DNA of 64,000 bases, from positions 142,824,529 through 142,888,528 of the forward strand of contig OY821518.1 of assembly GCA_963682025.1 (NCBI GenBank), given 5' to 3'. Both the position numbers and the translations under genes were made by a program. This DNA is from Cordilura impudica. Taxonomy: Eukaryota; Arthropoda; Insecta; Diptera; Scathophagidae. Positions 1 to 11,504 of the stretch are shown piece after piece. The notes below the pieces were generated by a model that was not told the DNA's origin, ran no database searches, and saw nothing but the letters and a program-made list of their open reading frames with translations. Numbering within the stretch: the stretch's first letter is position 1; every line of letters begins with the position of its first letter.

Positions 1-437
1 ATGAAATATCATATACTTTTGATTTATTTTATTTTTATATCGTTATTTTATTTGTATATATATTTTATCTTTGTTTATTTGATTTATCTACCTTTCATTT
101 TGTTCGTTACTTATTTATTATATTATTTATTTTAGTTGTATATGAAACAAAAATTTATTTATTTATCGTATTATTGTTTTTAGATGGCCAGTTTTATTTA
201 GATTATTTTGTTTATGTTAATAGCATTAGTCTGATTTTAGGGTTTTCATTTCATTAATTTAATTTAATAATTTTGATAATTTTATATTGTTGGTTATTGT
301 TTATCGTTATATCTTATTTATTCAAATCTCACTTCATCTCATTCATTATTTGAGTAAATTCATTACTACTATGTGTTTATATATATAATTTTTCATTTAT
401 ATGAGTTCAAATTGAAATTAATCTAAGTTGAATTCAT

Positions 438-491
<54 letters not shown>

Positions 492-2237
492 TCTATATAT
501 ATATATATATTCTATTTTCTAATACATATATATTTTTTTTTATAAATTTGATTCAAATCTCTATCTATGTAACTGAAAACTATTGTTAATATATTTTCTT
601 ATTTTTATCCTTTATCATGTTTTTTTTTTTTTTCAATGTAGTTAATACAAACTGGAGACTTCAATAAGGTCGACTGAAGGACAATATTTTGTTACGTTTA
701 AGGTTAAGGAAAAGTTTTCTTGTTTTTTTCTTCTGTTTTTCACACTATTAATATTATGTGTGTTAACAGATTATTTAGGTTAGTTTTATAATTAAATTAG
801 TTTTCAAAATACTTTAATTTCAACTGTCAAAATACTTTAATTTAGTACGGTAAAAAATTAAACTTAATACATGAATTTTGGTAGACTGTACTAAACTCTA
901 TCGAGGTTTTACATTATTGGATTTAAGGTCAGGTAGATTTGTACTTTCGGGAAATTACTTGAAGGTCAGATGTATTTACAGTATATATCGTTTATTGTTC
1001 TGTTTTTTTTTTTTTTTTTTTTTGTTTAATTTATTACATACGGTGTTTTAAATCTTCTTTTGGATTAGAGCACCCGAACCCTGACTTTTCTTTCCTCTGA
1101 TATGGGTTGCAAACTGCACTGGTGTTTGGTATGTATAACAGTGTGACCCACGTGCTTGGTTGTTAATGGGTGTTTTACTGGCGAATCCGGTTACTGTCTG
1201 CGATATGTTGGCTTTGGTGTTATAAACACGCCTTTAGCCGGTCTTTTGACAACCAGGCGTCTCGGTATTTCCTACCGCCGTCTTTTTATATTGTAGTGAG
1301 CAAAAATCTTAATGTAAATTAAATAATGTTGTATGTTGTATTTTAACTTAAATAAATGTGTGGTGGTATTTAATAATTGTGTGTTTGTTTAAAATTATTT
1401 TGTGTATTAAATAACTTTTGTGTTTTAAGTAGTTATAGTTTTTTGTCGTTTTTTTTTTATAAATTTATATAGTTTTGTTAACTTTTGTTTAACTGTTTCT
1501 TTGTAGTCGTTATTATTCTTATCACAAGAATTTCTGACTGAACGGATTTTACTTAATTTTATTTATTTGAGACGATCTGTTGTTTCACTCTCGACACATG
1601 CGCTATCAGCAAGAATCATATATAAATGAGGATGTGTAATTTGTTCATCATAACAAGAGTCGCAGATCTCAGAATATTCAAAAATTTATGAACATAAAAT
1701 ATGTTCACATTGCTAATAAGCAAGATCATTCGAAAAAAAACATATTCTTCACTTGACAAACCGCAGACATTGTTATGCAGCAAGAACATAAAAACCCAGT
1801 TAGCATTTAATGAAATTATGACACGGTTTTATGAAGAATCTTTTATGACTATATAGTTTTATGACTAGATATGAAATGCTGACTGGGTATACACACATTG
1901 GCACACAATAAGAAACAACAAACACACACACATAGTTAATATAAGAAAACAAAACAAATTGTAAAAGGCAAAAAGTAGAAAATTTAAATTTTTAACATTT
2001 GCAATTTCATCAAGTAAAGTTAATTTGAAAAATTTCATAAGACATTTGTTTTATGTGGAATGAAATTCTTCAAACATGGTTGAAAAAATGTGTTAAAAGA
2101 AACACAAATCTATAATTTTTACAAAAATTTTATTTTATAAAAAAAACTTCTATATATGATTCTTGACAGAACATTGTGTGTTTCATGTGTGTATTTTCTG
2201 AACCTTGCTTTGATTCGAAATAAAAATTTTATACTTA
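1..2237. other. AT-rich sequence, no gene seen
   Basis: No open frame of useful length and no recognised element. It holds a TA microsatellite (about 440-515), several poly-T runs and a GC-richer stretch at about 1065-1300 that resembles nothing else in the window. I cannot assign a function to that stretch. Confidence 0.6.
438..515. repeat. TA dinucleotide microsatellite
   Basis: Runs of alternating TA with a few C and TTC interruptions. Simple sequence, likely length-polymorphic. Confidence 0.85.
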
Positions 2238-2520
2238 AGGCCTAGTTGTTAAAATGTATCCGTACCGTAAATATAACGTTGGCATTTAGTGCATTTATAG
2301 AACGTAAAAAACGAACCAGCATATTGCTGTGTAAAATTAACTAAACTTTATCAGCTGTTCACAAATGTCACGTACAAACGTAGCAAAAATCTATTTTCAA
2401 CAGATTGGGACGTTCCGGTTACGTGACAGTTGAGTTCGGCAACTGCTCTAAATGCTTTTCATGTAACAGAAAAAAACAGCTGACACGTTTGGTTAAGGTT
2501 ACGTGTGGCTAACTAGGCCT
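2238..2520. mobile_element. 283-bp MITE, PIF/Harbinger-like (TTA target)
   Basis: The two ends are inverted copies of AGGCCTAGTT, and the element is flanked on both sides by TTA (2235-2237 and 2521-2523). A 3-bp TTA/TAA duplication is the usual PIF/Harbinger signature. There is no open frame inside, so it would depend on a transposase supplied in trans. The AGGCC start resembles the right end of the 550-bp MITE family at 46-48 kb. The TIR is short, so the class is inferred mainly from the target duplication. Confidence 0.7.
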
Positions 2521-2677
2521 TTACAGGCGTGTGATGAAAACCGAAATCAATAACAAAACGAAACAAAATCAAAAATTTACCGATTTGCTTTCGTTTTTAT
2601 TTCAAGAATAAATATTTAATTTTCCATTTTGTTTTATTTATGTAAAAAAAAAAGATGTGATGGAAAACGAAGTTGTT

Positions 2678-2880
2678 ATTATACCCTCCTCACCTCAGTG
2701 GCAGAGGGTATATATAGGTTTGTCATTCCGTTTGTAATGCATCGAAAAACTAATTTCCGACCCTATAAAGTATATATTCTTGATCCTTATCACATCTCGA
2801 GTCTATATAGTGATGTCCGTAATGAAATTCATTATTTACACCCAAAGTTTGATCCCTATAAGAAAGTTTTGAGATAATTC
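2678..2880 (+). repeat. Terminal-hairpin repeat family, diverged fragment
   Basis: Begins with TACCCTCC...GAGGGTATATATA and continues with the GTTTGTCATTCCGTTTGTAAT block shared with repeats at about 15.4, 24.7, 40.6, 51.9 and 52.9 kb. The TACCCTC/GAGGGTA pair forms a small hairpin at the terminus. The 82-codon open frame here lies inside this repeat and is not taken as a gene. Confidence 0.7.
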
Positions 2881-2984
2881 ATGATAATTAAAAAAAAAAT
2901 TCAACTGATACTTGGCTAAAAATTTCCAGATATTAATATTAAAAGTAAGCAAATTTTAAAATATTTTTATCTGACTAAGCTAGT

Positions 2985-4760
2985 AATATTTAATTTCTAA
3001 TTTTCAATTCTTAATTTTTAATTTTTAATTTTTTAATTTTTAGTTTTTAATTTTAATTTTTAATTTTTAACTTTTAATTTTTAATTTGTAATTTTTCATT
3101 TTTCATTTTTAATTAATTTTTAATTTTAATTTTTAATTTTTAACTTTTAATTTTTAATTTGTAATATGTAATTTTTCATTTTTCATTTTTAATTATTAAT
3201 TTTTAATTTTTAGTTTTTAATTTTTAATTTTTAATTTTTAATTTTTAATTTTTAATTTTTAATTTTTAATTTTTAATTTTAATTTTAATTTTTAATTTTA
3301 AATTTTTAATTTTAATTTTTAATTTTTAAATTTAATTTTTAATTTTTAGTTTTTAATTTTAAATTTTTAATTTTTAGTTTTTAGTTTTTAATTTTAATTT
3401 TTAATTTTTAACTTTTAATTTTTAATTTTTAATTTGTAATTTGTAATTTGTAATTTGTAATTTGTAATTCGTAATTTGTAATTTGTAATTTGTAATTTGT
3501 AATTTGTAATTTGTAATTTGTAATTTGTAATTTGTAATTTGTAATTTGTAATTTGTAATTTGTAATTTGTAATTTGTAATTTGTAATTTTTAATTTTTAA
3601 TTTTTAATTTTTAATTTTTAATTTTTAATATTTAATTTTTAATTTCTAATTTTCAATCCTTAATTTTTAATTTTAAATTTTTAATTTTTAATTTTTAATT
3701 TTAAACTTTTAATTTTTAATTTTAAACTTTTAATTTTTAATTTTTAATTTTTAATTTTTAACTTTTAATTTTTAATTTTTAATTTTTAATTTTTAATTTT
3801 TAATTTTTAATTTTTAATTTTTAATTTTTAATTTTTAATTTTTAATTTTTAATTTTTAATTTTTAATTTGAAATTTGTAATTTGTAATTTTTAATTTTTA
3901 ATTTTTAATTTTTAATTTTTAATTTTTAATTTTTAATTTTTAATTTTTAATTTTTAATTTTTAATTTTTAACTTTTAATTTGTAATATCTAATTTTTCTT
4001 TTTCATTTTTAATTTTTAATTTTTAATTTTTAATTTTTAATTTTTAATTTTTAATTTTTAATTATTAATTTTTAATTTTTAATTTTTAATTTTTAACTTT
4101 TAATTTTTAATTTTTAATTTTTAATTTTTAATTTTTAATTTTTAATTTTTAATTTTTAATTTTTAATTTTTAATTTGAAATTTGTAATTTTTAATTTTTA
4201 ATTTTTAATTTTTAATTTTTAATTTTTAATTTTTAATTTTTAATTTTTAACTTTTAATTTGTAATATCTAATTTTTCTTTTTCATTTTTAATTTTTAATT
4301 TTTAATTTTTAATTTTTAATTTTTAATTTTTAATTTTTAATTTTTAATTTTTAATTATTAATTTTTAATTTTTAATTTTTAATTTTTAATTTTTAATTTC
4401 TAATCTTTAATTTTTAATTTTTAAATTAAATTTTTAATTTTTAATTTTTAGTTTTTAATTTTTAATTTTTAATTTTTAATTTTTAATTTTAAATTTTAAC
4501 TTTTAATTTGTAATTTTTAATTTTTAATTTTTAATTTTTAATTTTTAATTTTTAATTTTTAATTTTTAATTTTTAATTTTTAATTTTTAATTTTTAATTT
4601 TTAATTTTTAATTTTTAATTTTTAATTTTTAATTTTTAAATTTTAATTTTTAATTTTTAATTCTTAGTTTTTAGTTTTTAATTTTTAATTTTAATTTTTA
4701 ACTTTTAATTTTTAATTTGTAATTTGTAATTTTTAGTTTTTAATTTTTAAATTTTTTATC
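2985..4760. repeat. ~1.8-kb heptanucleotide satellite (TTTTTAA)n
   Basis: Some 250 near-perfect 7-bp units of TTTTTAA, broken by blocks of TTTGTAA (about 3425-3590, with shorter ones near 3865 and 4180), by TTTTCATT variants and by occasional 6-bp units. A segment of roughly 280-300 bp is itself repeated (compare about 3960-4110 with 4240-4390), which suggests a higher-order unit. No coding potential. Confidence 0.92.
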
Positions 4761-4884
4761 ATTAGACTATGTACATAGAATAAATGAAATTTTGCCTGGC
4801 ACTGGCTGGATTTAATTTTTAAGTTTTACTTTTAAGATTTGAATAACTTATTGTTAGTTCACAAACCTATGTGAAGAAAAAAAA

Positions 4885-5036
4885 AATATTTTTTTCAATT
4901 TTCATTTTTCATTTTTTATTTTTCATTATTCATTTTCCATTTTTCAGTTTTCATTTTCCATTTTTCATGTTTCGTTTTTAATTTTTAATTTTTTAATTTT
5001 CATTTTCCGTTTTCCATTTTTTATTTTTCATTTTCC
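4885..5036. repeat. Degenerate TTTTCATT/TTTCCATT simple repeat
   Basis: Pyrimidine-rich variants of the adjacent satellite motif (TTTTTCATT, TTTTCCATT), separated from the main array by about 130 bp of non-repetitive sequence. Confidence 0.6.
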
Positions 5037-5074
5037 TCCACTGAGGTGTGGAGGGTTTATACAGGTTTGTCGTT
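5034..5074 (+). repeat. Fragment of the terminal-hairpin repeat
   Basis: CCTCCACTGAGGTGTGGAGGG followed by TTTATACAGGTTTGTCGTTC matches the start of the family seen at 2678. It ends exactly where non-LTR copy 1 begins, so the 5'-truncated retroelement joins this repeat directly. Confidence 0.6.
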
Positions 5075-5076
5075 CA

Positions 5077-6015
5077 GAAATACAAAAGCTGCTTGGTAAG
5101 GATTGCATTTTCAAACGAACTTCAATTGGTACCAAAATTTTTGCTCCTAGTAATAAAATGTACGAATGCTACAAGCAAATACTTAAAGAGAATAAGATGG
5201 AGTTTCATTCTTATGGCTCCAAAGAAAATAGGTTATACACCACCTTTTTACACGGTTTACCCCGCATAAGCTCTGAGGAAATCTCCAAGGAGCTAAAAAA
5301 CTACAACCTATCCCCCTCTTCCGTAACTGAAATAGTCACCAAATTCAGTTCAAACAATAATGCAGTTTATAAAGTTCAATTTGTTCGTAAGAATTTTAAT
5401 CCAACTGCTTTAAAAAATGTACGAACAATTTCTAACATTATAATTTCTTGGAAAAAATACAAATCGAAATCCAAGAACAAACCAACTCAATGCTGGAACT
5501 GCTTGATGTATGGCCATGGCGGTGAACATTGCCATCGAAGTGCTGCGTGTATGATATGTGCAGAACAACATCATACAAGTGTGTGTCCGTTTAACACAAA
5601 TGAAAAAAGACCAGCTGTTTTTACATGCTTTAATTGCAAAAAACAAGGAAAAGAAAGAACTGATCACTCTGCAAACGATATCAACTGTCCGTTACGTTCT
5701 ATCTATTTGGAAACTAGAACAAGAGTTACTTCTAAAAGTCCGAATAAAAGCAGACAACAACAAAATAACTCATTTCAATTTAATGTGGGAGATTTTCCTA
5801 ACTTAAGAAACAACAACACAAATTGTAACAATAACAACAATAATAGCAAAGCTACATATGCTAATCAGCTGAAAACAAACAACGATTTATTTAGCATTGA
5901 TGAGCTTTTTGATATTTTCACTACAGCTATGGATGATTTGCATAGGTGCACTTCAAAAGTACAACAAATCAAAGTTGTAATGTCAATGGTAAAATACGCC
6001 CATAGATTATACTAA
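5077..6015 (+). pseudogene. Non-LTR ORF1 (gag-like nucleic-acid binding protein), 5'-truncated
   Basis: The frame is open from the truncation point at 5077, with the first ATG at 5158, to TAA at 6013-6015. It keeps a PRE_C2HC-like segment and three cysteine/histidine knuckles: CWNC...GH....C, CMIC....H...C and CFNC.....H......C. ORF1 proteins of this type bind element RNA and act as chaperones for reverse transcription. About 74 N-terminal residues present in copy 2 are absent. A 3-nt insertion adds one isoleucine near 5440. The ORF2 start that overlaps this stop in copy 2 (ATGG) reads ATAG here. Confidence 0.85.
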
Positions 6016-6034
6016 TATTTTAAACGAATTCAAA

Positions 6035-8651
6035 ATGCTTCACTTGAATGCTAATGGCATTTCAAACTTTTCTAAATTAAAACAATTTGAAATACTAATT
6101 GAAAGAGAAAATATTAAAATAGCGTCTTTGAATGAAACATTTTTTTCAGAAAATCATAGACCCTATTTTAAAAATTATTATTTATATAGAAGTGACAGAA
6201 CAGATGCAAGAGGAGGAGGAGTAGCTCTGTTAATTCATAAATCTGTCGCTCATAAAAACCTCTTTATATCAAACACCTCATCAATCGAAAACATCTCAAC
6301 TGAAGTTATTATAAATAACAGACCTATTGTTGTATCTTCGTTATATTCACCAAGATATACCCATAACTTCTGTGCTGATATCTTGAACCTAACACCTTCC
6401 TCCAAAGAATACATAGTTTTTGGTGACCTAAATGCCAAACATTGCTCTTGGAATTGCCGTTCAAATAATACTGCAGGAATCGCACTCAACAATCTACAGC
6501 AATCAAGCAATTTTTTTATACACTATCCTAATATCCAACCCTATTCCCCCATCAACACAATCGCGAAGCATCTACAGTCGATATTATTTTAAGCAATACC
6601 GCTTTAAATATAGACGTAAAGACAATGGATTACGAAATACCATCAGACCATCGCCCTATTATATGTACACTTAAAAGATCAATGGCCTTGCAGGTTGACC
6701 TCAATTATTATGATTATAGTGCAACCAACTGGAACATTTATATGAATTTTTTAGAAAATAAAATCACGTTAAATTCGGATATATACAATACCAAGGTAGT
6801 AATTGATCAGGAAATACAAAAATTTATAAATGTAGTTTTCAAAGCAAGGGATGCGTATACACCTAAAATAACCCAACAAAATAATTACACATTACCAGAA
6901 AGTTCTGTGAAATATATTAAACTAAGAAGAAGCTTTAAAAAGAAAAGTCAACGATCTTCAAATATAACCGAGCAAACTTTTTATAATCAATGTACTAAGT
7001 TTCTAACTAACATGATTTATAAAAGTATTAATTCGGAACGCAATAAGAAATGGTGTCAATTATTATCCAATTTAAACCCAGGTGATAAATCATTTTGGAG
7101 AATAAGCAGGAAGTTGCGAGGAAAAAGAAAAAATCAAATCTCTCACCTTGAGGTTGGAAATACAAGGATAACATCTGATAAGGACAAGGCTGAAGTCCTG
7201 GCAAATACATTTGTCAAAGCAAATAACCTCACTTCGAATTACAACCACTCAGCGGATATAGTAATAGATACAACAGTAAATAATTTTAAGAAGGAAAATC
7301 CCAGTTCTGAGTCAGCAATTTATACATCTCTAGAAGAAGTAATGAATATTGTCTCATTAATAAAACCTTCAAAATCTCCTGGTTTTGACAATGTTCCCAG
7401 CCTGCTCTTAAAGAAACTACCACTCAAAGCTCTAAAATTACTGGTTATAATATTTAACAGCTGCATCAAACTCAGCTATTTCCCAAACCATTCCAAAAAT
7501 GCTAAGGTTATAGCCATAAATAAACCTAGTAAGCCAAAAAATAACCCAAATAGCTATAGACCTATTAGTTTATTAAGCAACTTAGGTAAAATATTTGAAA
7601 AAATACTACATTCTCGACTTAGTGAATTTGTAACGACCAATTCTATTGTTGCTAAAGAACAATTTGGATTTAAAAAAGGGCATAGCACTACTCACCAAAT
7701 AAACAGAATTAAAAATCAAATAATCACCAATAAAAACAATAAACGTTCAACGAGTCTAATATTGTTAGATATCGAAAAAGCGTTTGACACCGTTTGGCAT
7801 AACGGCCTAGTATTTAAACTTCTTGATGCAAATATACCAAAATATTTATGCAAACTTATATCAGATTTCATTCACGGCAGAATCTTTAAAGTTGCGATTA
7901 ATAATGAAACATCATCTCCAAAAACCATTACCACCTCAAGGATCAATCTTGTCGCCATTGCTTTACTCGATATATACATCCGATTTCAAAGTCCCGAAAT
8001 ATATGAAAATTGCTTACTACGCCGATGATACTGCGTCAATTTCTTCAAACAAACTTACAAGTGCACTCCTGAAGAAAATGGAAAAGGGACTTGTAAATTG
8101 CAGTAAATATTTTCACAAATGGAAAATCAAAATTAATCCAAACAAGACCCAAGCAATTATTTTTCCGTTCAACAAATCTCCCAAAAGACTGCCAAGACGT
8201 CATCTTCATATTGGAAATAATACCATAAATGTACTTAATCATGTCAAATATCTCGGAGTTGTCTTGGACAAAAAGCTTACTTTTAAACAACATATTATGG
8301 CTACGTGTCAAAAAGCTATAAAATCATTTAAAGCATTATGGCCACTACTAAATAGAAGGTCATTTCTAAACCACAAAAACAAAAATCCACTCTTCAAAAG
8401 TGTTATAAGGCCGATATTAACATATGCGTGTCCTATTTGGAGTGACGCTGCCAACTGCCACCTAAAACGCTTACAAATTATACAAAACAAATGTCTTAAA
8501 ATGATAAATAAAAAGCCCTGGAGGTATCCTACAAATCTTCTTCATGAAGAAACAGGTTATGAAAAAATTATCGATTTCATAACAAGGATTAACAATAATT
8601 ACTTTGCCAAAATTGAAAATTCCTCTTACCCACTGATAAGAGAATGTAGAG
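6035..8651 (+). pseudogene. Non-LTR ORF2 (APE endonuclease + reverse transcriptase), frameshifted
   Basis: Three frames together encode one ORF2: 6035-6592 (endonuclease, with the N-terminal HLNANGISN block and FGDLNAKH), 6625-8028 (end of the endonuclease with SDHRPI, then reverse transcriptase with SYRPISLLSNLGKIFEK and LLDIEKAFDTVWH), and 7823-8651 (YYADDTA catalytic box and thumb). The endonuclease nicks target DNA and the RT copies element RNA at the nick. Damage includes a frameshift near 6535-6590, a short deletion near 7931 that removes the start of the PQG-S box, and loss of the native C-terminus to the hAT insertion. Copy 2 carries a different RT deletion. Confidence 0.85.
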
Positions 8652-8800
8652 CATTCATGGGCATTTAGTTAAACAATTGTTAAATACCTATACACATGCA
8701 TTCTTATGCTCTTGTGTTTAGTCGTCTGTGAGATCTTGACGAATGCACATGTTCAACGGAAGCTTTAGTAGTTTTTTTCAAGTTTAGAGAAAATAAATTA

Positions 8801-10528
8801 ATGATGACACTCAAAAAATATTGTATGTTGAAAAATGCATTTGGTCAGGTACAATGCCTTTTATGTTATCAAACATTTAAGGAATATAGACAACAAGTAA
8901 TTAAAAGGCATTATGATTGTTTTCATAGTAATATGAATAAACTAAAGGAGGAGGAAAAAGAAGAGCTTTTTAATAGAAATAAGCAAATTTTTTTTGATAA
9001 ATTAAAGGGTTTTTTGTTTGAAGAGGAAGTAAAAGAAAAAAAGGTAGACAATAAATTAAAAATGGAAATTTCTAGCTCAGTAAGCTTAGATATTGTCAGA
9101 CACGGCAGACCTTTTACGGATGGTATTTTCGTTAAAGAAATACTGAAAAAAACTATGCAAAAACTTAATTATAATGCTAATTTTATGGAATCTGTTCCCT
9201 TGTCCCGTAGAACTTTAGCTCGGCGAACGGTTAAATTAGGAACATCTATTGAATTTGCGGTTAGGGAAAAATTAAGTAATTGCGAATTTTTTTCTATTTG
9301 TTTAGATGAAAGCACCGACATTAACGATCTCTGCCAATTAGTAATTTGCGTTCGATGTGTAGACATAGAATATAATGTTTATGAAGCAATGTTTTCTCTT
9401 GAAACATTTCATGGAAATGTGACAGGTAAGTTGTTGTTTGATGTTGTCAACGAAAAACTGCTTACCGTTATAGACTGTAACAAATTCGCTGGCGTTTGCA
9501 CAGATGGAGCAAATGTTATGAAGGGTAAGTACGAAGGTTTTGTAGGACAGTTGGAAAAACATTACTTTGGAATTAATAGCTTTCACTGCATAATTCATCA
9601 GGCCGCTCTTGCCTCTAAATTTATAAGTACCCACCCAGCTATGAAGACTGCAGAGCAGATAATAAATAAAATACGAGGCGGACATCACTCGCTTACTCAC
9701 AGAAAATTTGTAAACTTTTTAAAAATAAAAAATGCTCCACACAATGATTTGAAAATGTTTACAGAAGTTCGGTGGCTAAGCCGAGGTGATTGTTTAAACA
9801 GACTGTTTAATTTAAGGGAAGAAGTGAAACAGTTTCTAGAAGCAGAGGGTTTAGATAAATGCTTATTACAGTATTTAAAAGATAACAAATTTATTTTAGA
9901 TTTAGCTTTTTTAGCTGATACAACTATGCTTTTAAATGAATTTAATCTACAATTACAAGGAAAAGAAAAAAGCATATGTGATTTGTCTAAAATCCTTTTC
10001 GATTTTAAAACGAAACTATTTTTACTCCTTTGCCAAATTCAGGACGGAGATTTCTCAAACTTTCCAAAAACTCTACTTATTATTGGAAATCAGGAAAATG
10101 TTGAAATAATTGAATATATAGAAATATTTGAAACACTTTTCCATAATTTTCAAGATAGGTTTAAGGATTTTGAAAATTTTCAACCTCTTCTAAATATTTT
10201 TGAAAACCCTTTTAGTTGCGATGTAATAAACTCTGAGTTTCAAATACAATCTGAACTTATAATACTTCGAAGCGAAGTAAATGTTCAAGAAAATATTAAT
10301 GTTTTAGAGTTCTGGAAAAATTTGGACGGCAAAGTATATCCCGAACTTAAAAAAATTTCTCTTATTTGTTTATCTTTATTTCCCTCAACTTATCTCTGCG
10401 AACAAATTTTTTCCGATTTGAAATTCATTTGTTCTAAACAACGGAATAAATTGTCTTCATCACAATTAAAAAACATTTTACTACTTCGAAACTGCCATAA
10501 AAGTACAAATGTGGAAGATTTTATTTAA
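8801..10528 (+). CDS. hAT transposase, GTF2IRD2/ZBED-like, intact
   Basis: 575 residues with no internal stop or intron. An N-terminal BED-like zinc finger is visible (C19, C22, H37, H42). The RNase-H-like catalytic core shows the first aspartate in CLDESTD (D169), the second in CTDGAN (D235), the HCIIHQAAL box (residues 262-270) and the RW pair of EVRWLSR (324-325). The C-terminal hAT dimerisation region begins near 525, with the presumed catalytic glutamate at E534 (EQIFSDL). Closest in style to the GTF2IRD2/ZBED/FAM200 group of hAT-derived proteins. The start at 8801 lies 149 bp inside the left TIR, and the next base is also in an ATG pair (MM). Predicted to excise and reinsert its own element in the nucleus. 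Confidence 0.92.
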   Translation: MMTLKKYCMLKNAFGQVQCLLCYQTFKEYRQQVIKRHYDCFHSNMNKLKEEEKEELFNRNKQIFFDKLKGFLFEEEVKEKKVDNKLKMEISSSVSLDIVRHGRPFTDGIFVKEILKKTMQKLNYNANFMESVPLSRRTLARRTVKLGTSIEFAVREKLSNCEFFSICLDESTDINDLCQLVICVRCVDIEYNVYEAMFSLETFHGNVTGKLLFDVVNEKLLTVIDCNKFAGVCTDGANVMKGKYEGFVGQLEKHYFGINSFHCIIHQAALASKFISTHPAMKTAEQIINKIRGGHHSLTHRKFVNFLKIKNAPHNDLKMFTEVRWLSRGDCLNRLFNLREEVKQFLEAEGLDKCLLQYLKDNKFILDLAFLADTTMLLNEFNLQLQGKEKSICDLSKILFDFKTKLFLLLCQIQDGDFSNFPKTLLIIGNQENVEIIEYIEIFETLFHNFQDRFKDFENFQPLLNIFENPFSCDVINSEFQIQSELIILRSEVNVQENINVLEFWKNLDGKVYPELKKISLICLSLFPSTYLCEQIFSDLKFICSKQRNKLSSSQLKNILLLRNCHKSTNVEDFI

Positions 10529-10580
10529 TTATTATTATTATTATTATTATTTTTATTTTTATTATTATTATTATTATTAA
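10527..10580. repeat. ATT trinucleotide microsatellite
   Basis: About 17 units of ATT with one TTT interruption, starting at the stop codon of the hAT transposase and so lying in its 3' UTR. Confidence 0.85.
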
Positions 10581-10937
10581 AAATCAAAACATTTGTAGAA
10601 CTAAAAGCTTTTACTCTGTGCCTTAAATATTCAGTGATATTTTTTTTTTTTTAATAAAATTATTTATTTGTTAATTTTTGTGATTCATGTGTAGTAATAA
10701 TTTTTTTTATGATTTATATTTCTCTAAAATATGGCAAACGAAATTTGGCGAAATATCGATAAAAATTAAACATTATTATATTGTACACCATGCCTTATAC
10801 TACTAACTGTCATTTACGAGTGTACTAAAATAATTTTTTACTCTCTCTTGCTTACTAACACAATTGACAAAATTGTGTGCCCATCAATGATGTAGAGAAA
10901 TAACGTAATATTAAAAAGAAATCACCAAATTGAAAAT

Positions 10938-10988
10938 TATATGCTTATAGAGGTCTATTATTTCTAATAAACCTTCTATAAGCATATA
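10938..10988 (+). promoter_or_regulatory. 3' UTR stem-loop of the Jockey-like element
   Basis: TATATGCTTATAGAGGT pairs with ACCTTCTATAAGCATATA around a 16-nt loop, giving a long stem close to the element 3' end. It is preserved in the block copy at 16569-16619 and half lost in copy 2 (near 32217). 3' UTR structures are known to be recognised by the RT in some non-LTR elements; a role here is inferred. Confidence 0.55.
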
Positions 10989-11070
10989 AATATTTTCAGA
11001 TAGTATTTGAATTTATTAAATCATATAAAGGTTTTTTTCCTCCCATTTTCCTTTAAAAATCATTAAAAAA

Positions 11071-11504
11071 CAAGTAAGAGTGTTAAATTCGGCTATGCCG
11101 AATCTTTGATACCCTCCACCTGGGTTTTACGTTTACATTAATATCTGGACTTCTTGCACTATTTGTAACAAATGTATATCAAATATTTGAATATGTAAAC
11201 ACTTTGATAAACCCATTACTGAATTATTAAAACAAATGCTCTGAATTTTCAGAATTTTATAGAGGTGTCTACATATTTTAGGTCATAAATTGGTACAATG
11301 ACACCCGATTTATCCCTGATCCAGATAATTACAAACAATATTAAGTTTAACCAGGTAAATGGTTTATTTTGTAATTTTCTTTTTAATTTAAATTTTTTAA
11401 TATAAAGGTGCATTTTATTTTTTACAATCCTTTTCAATTTTCCAGACCTATTAGTATAGGGCACATTTGTGAGTCCGCATGGATCAACTTTCAACTCTTA
11501 CTTG
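11071..11504. repeat. 434-bp repeat with CAAGTAAGAGT inverted ends
   Basis: Left end CAAGTAAGAGTG and right end AACTCTTACTTG are inverted copies. Just inside the left end is a small palindrome TTCGGCTATGCCGAA followed by TTTGATACCCTCCACC, a signature also present at about 15948-16000 and 16707. It directly abuts the A-rich tail of non-LTR copy 1. In copy B (16705-17131) the left TIR has lost four bases. No flanking duplication was recognised, so this may be a fragment of a larger repeat. The open frame inside it on the minus strand is not credible as a gene. Confidence 0.45.

Larger units (their letters stand above)
8652..10889 (+). mobile_element. hAT-1: complete 2238-bp hAT DNA transposon
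   Basis: Ends are CATTCATGGGCA (left) and its inverse TGCCCATCAATG (right): a 12-bp TIR with one mismatch. It is flanked by the 8-bp duplication ATGTAGAG (8644-8651 and 10890-10897), which fits the hAT preference nTnnnnAn. The same site without insertion is present once at about 16517-16530 in copy B (AGAATGTAGAGAAATAACG), confirming both the boundaries and the duplication. It carries one uninterrupted transposase gene. Subterminal AACAATTGTT / ACAATTG motifs lie near both ends and could be transposase binding sites. An intact gene, intact ends and an intact duplication suggest recent activity. Confidence 0.95.
5075..11062 (+). mobile_element. Jockey-like non-LTR retrotransposon, copy 1 (5'-truncated, split by hAT)
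   Basis: Matches copy 2 (28300-32345) almost base for base from CAGAAATACAAAAG, equivalent to codon ~75 of ORF1 in copy 2, so the 5' end is missing. It contains ORF1 (gag-like), ORF2 (endonuclease plus reverse transcriptase) and a short 3' UTR ending in AATCATTAAAAAA. A hAT element (8652-10889) sits within the last codons of ORF2, and the tail resumes at 10898. No RNase H domain is visible, which fits the Jockey clade better than the I clade. Confidence 0.88.

Noticed and set aside
1060..1310. GC-richer island that might be a SINE or small RNA gene
   Set aside because: No A/B box pair, no tRNA fold and no second copy in the window.
5410..5667. Minus-strand open frame opposite non-LTR ORF1 (and its twin at 28966-29220)
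   Set aside because: It lies wholly antisense to a well-supported coding region and has no domain of its own; its conservation between copies follows from the sense gene.
11249..11494. 81-codon minus-strand frame, also present at 16876-17121
   Set aside because: It is inside the 434-bp repeat and duplicated with the block; low-complexity [10 protein letters not shown] peptide with no homology recognised.
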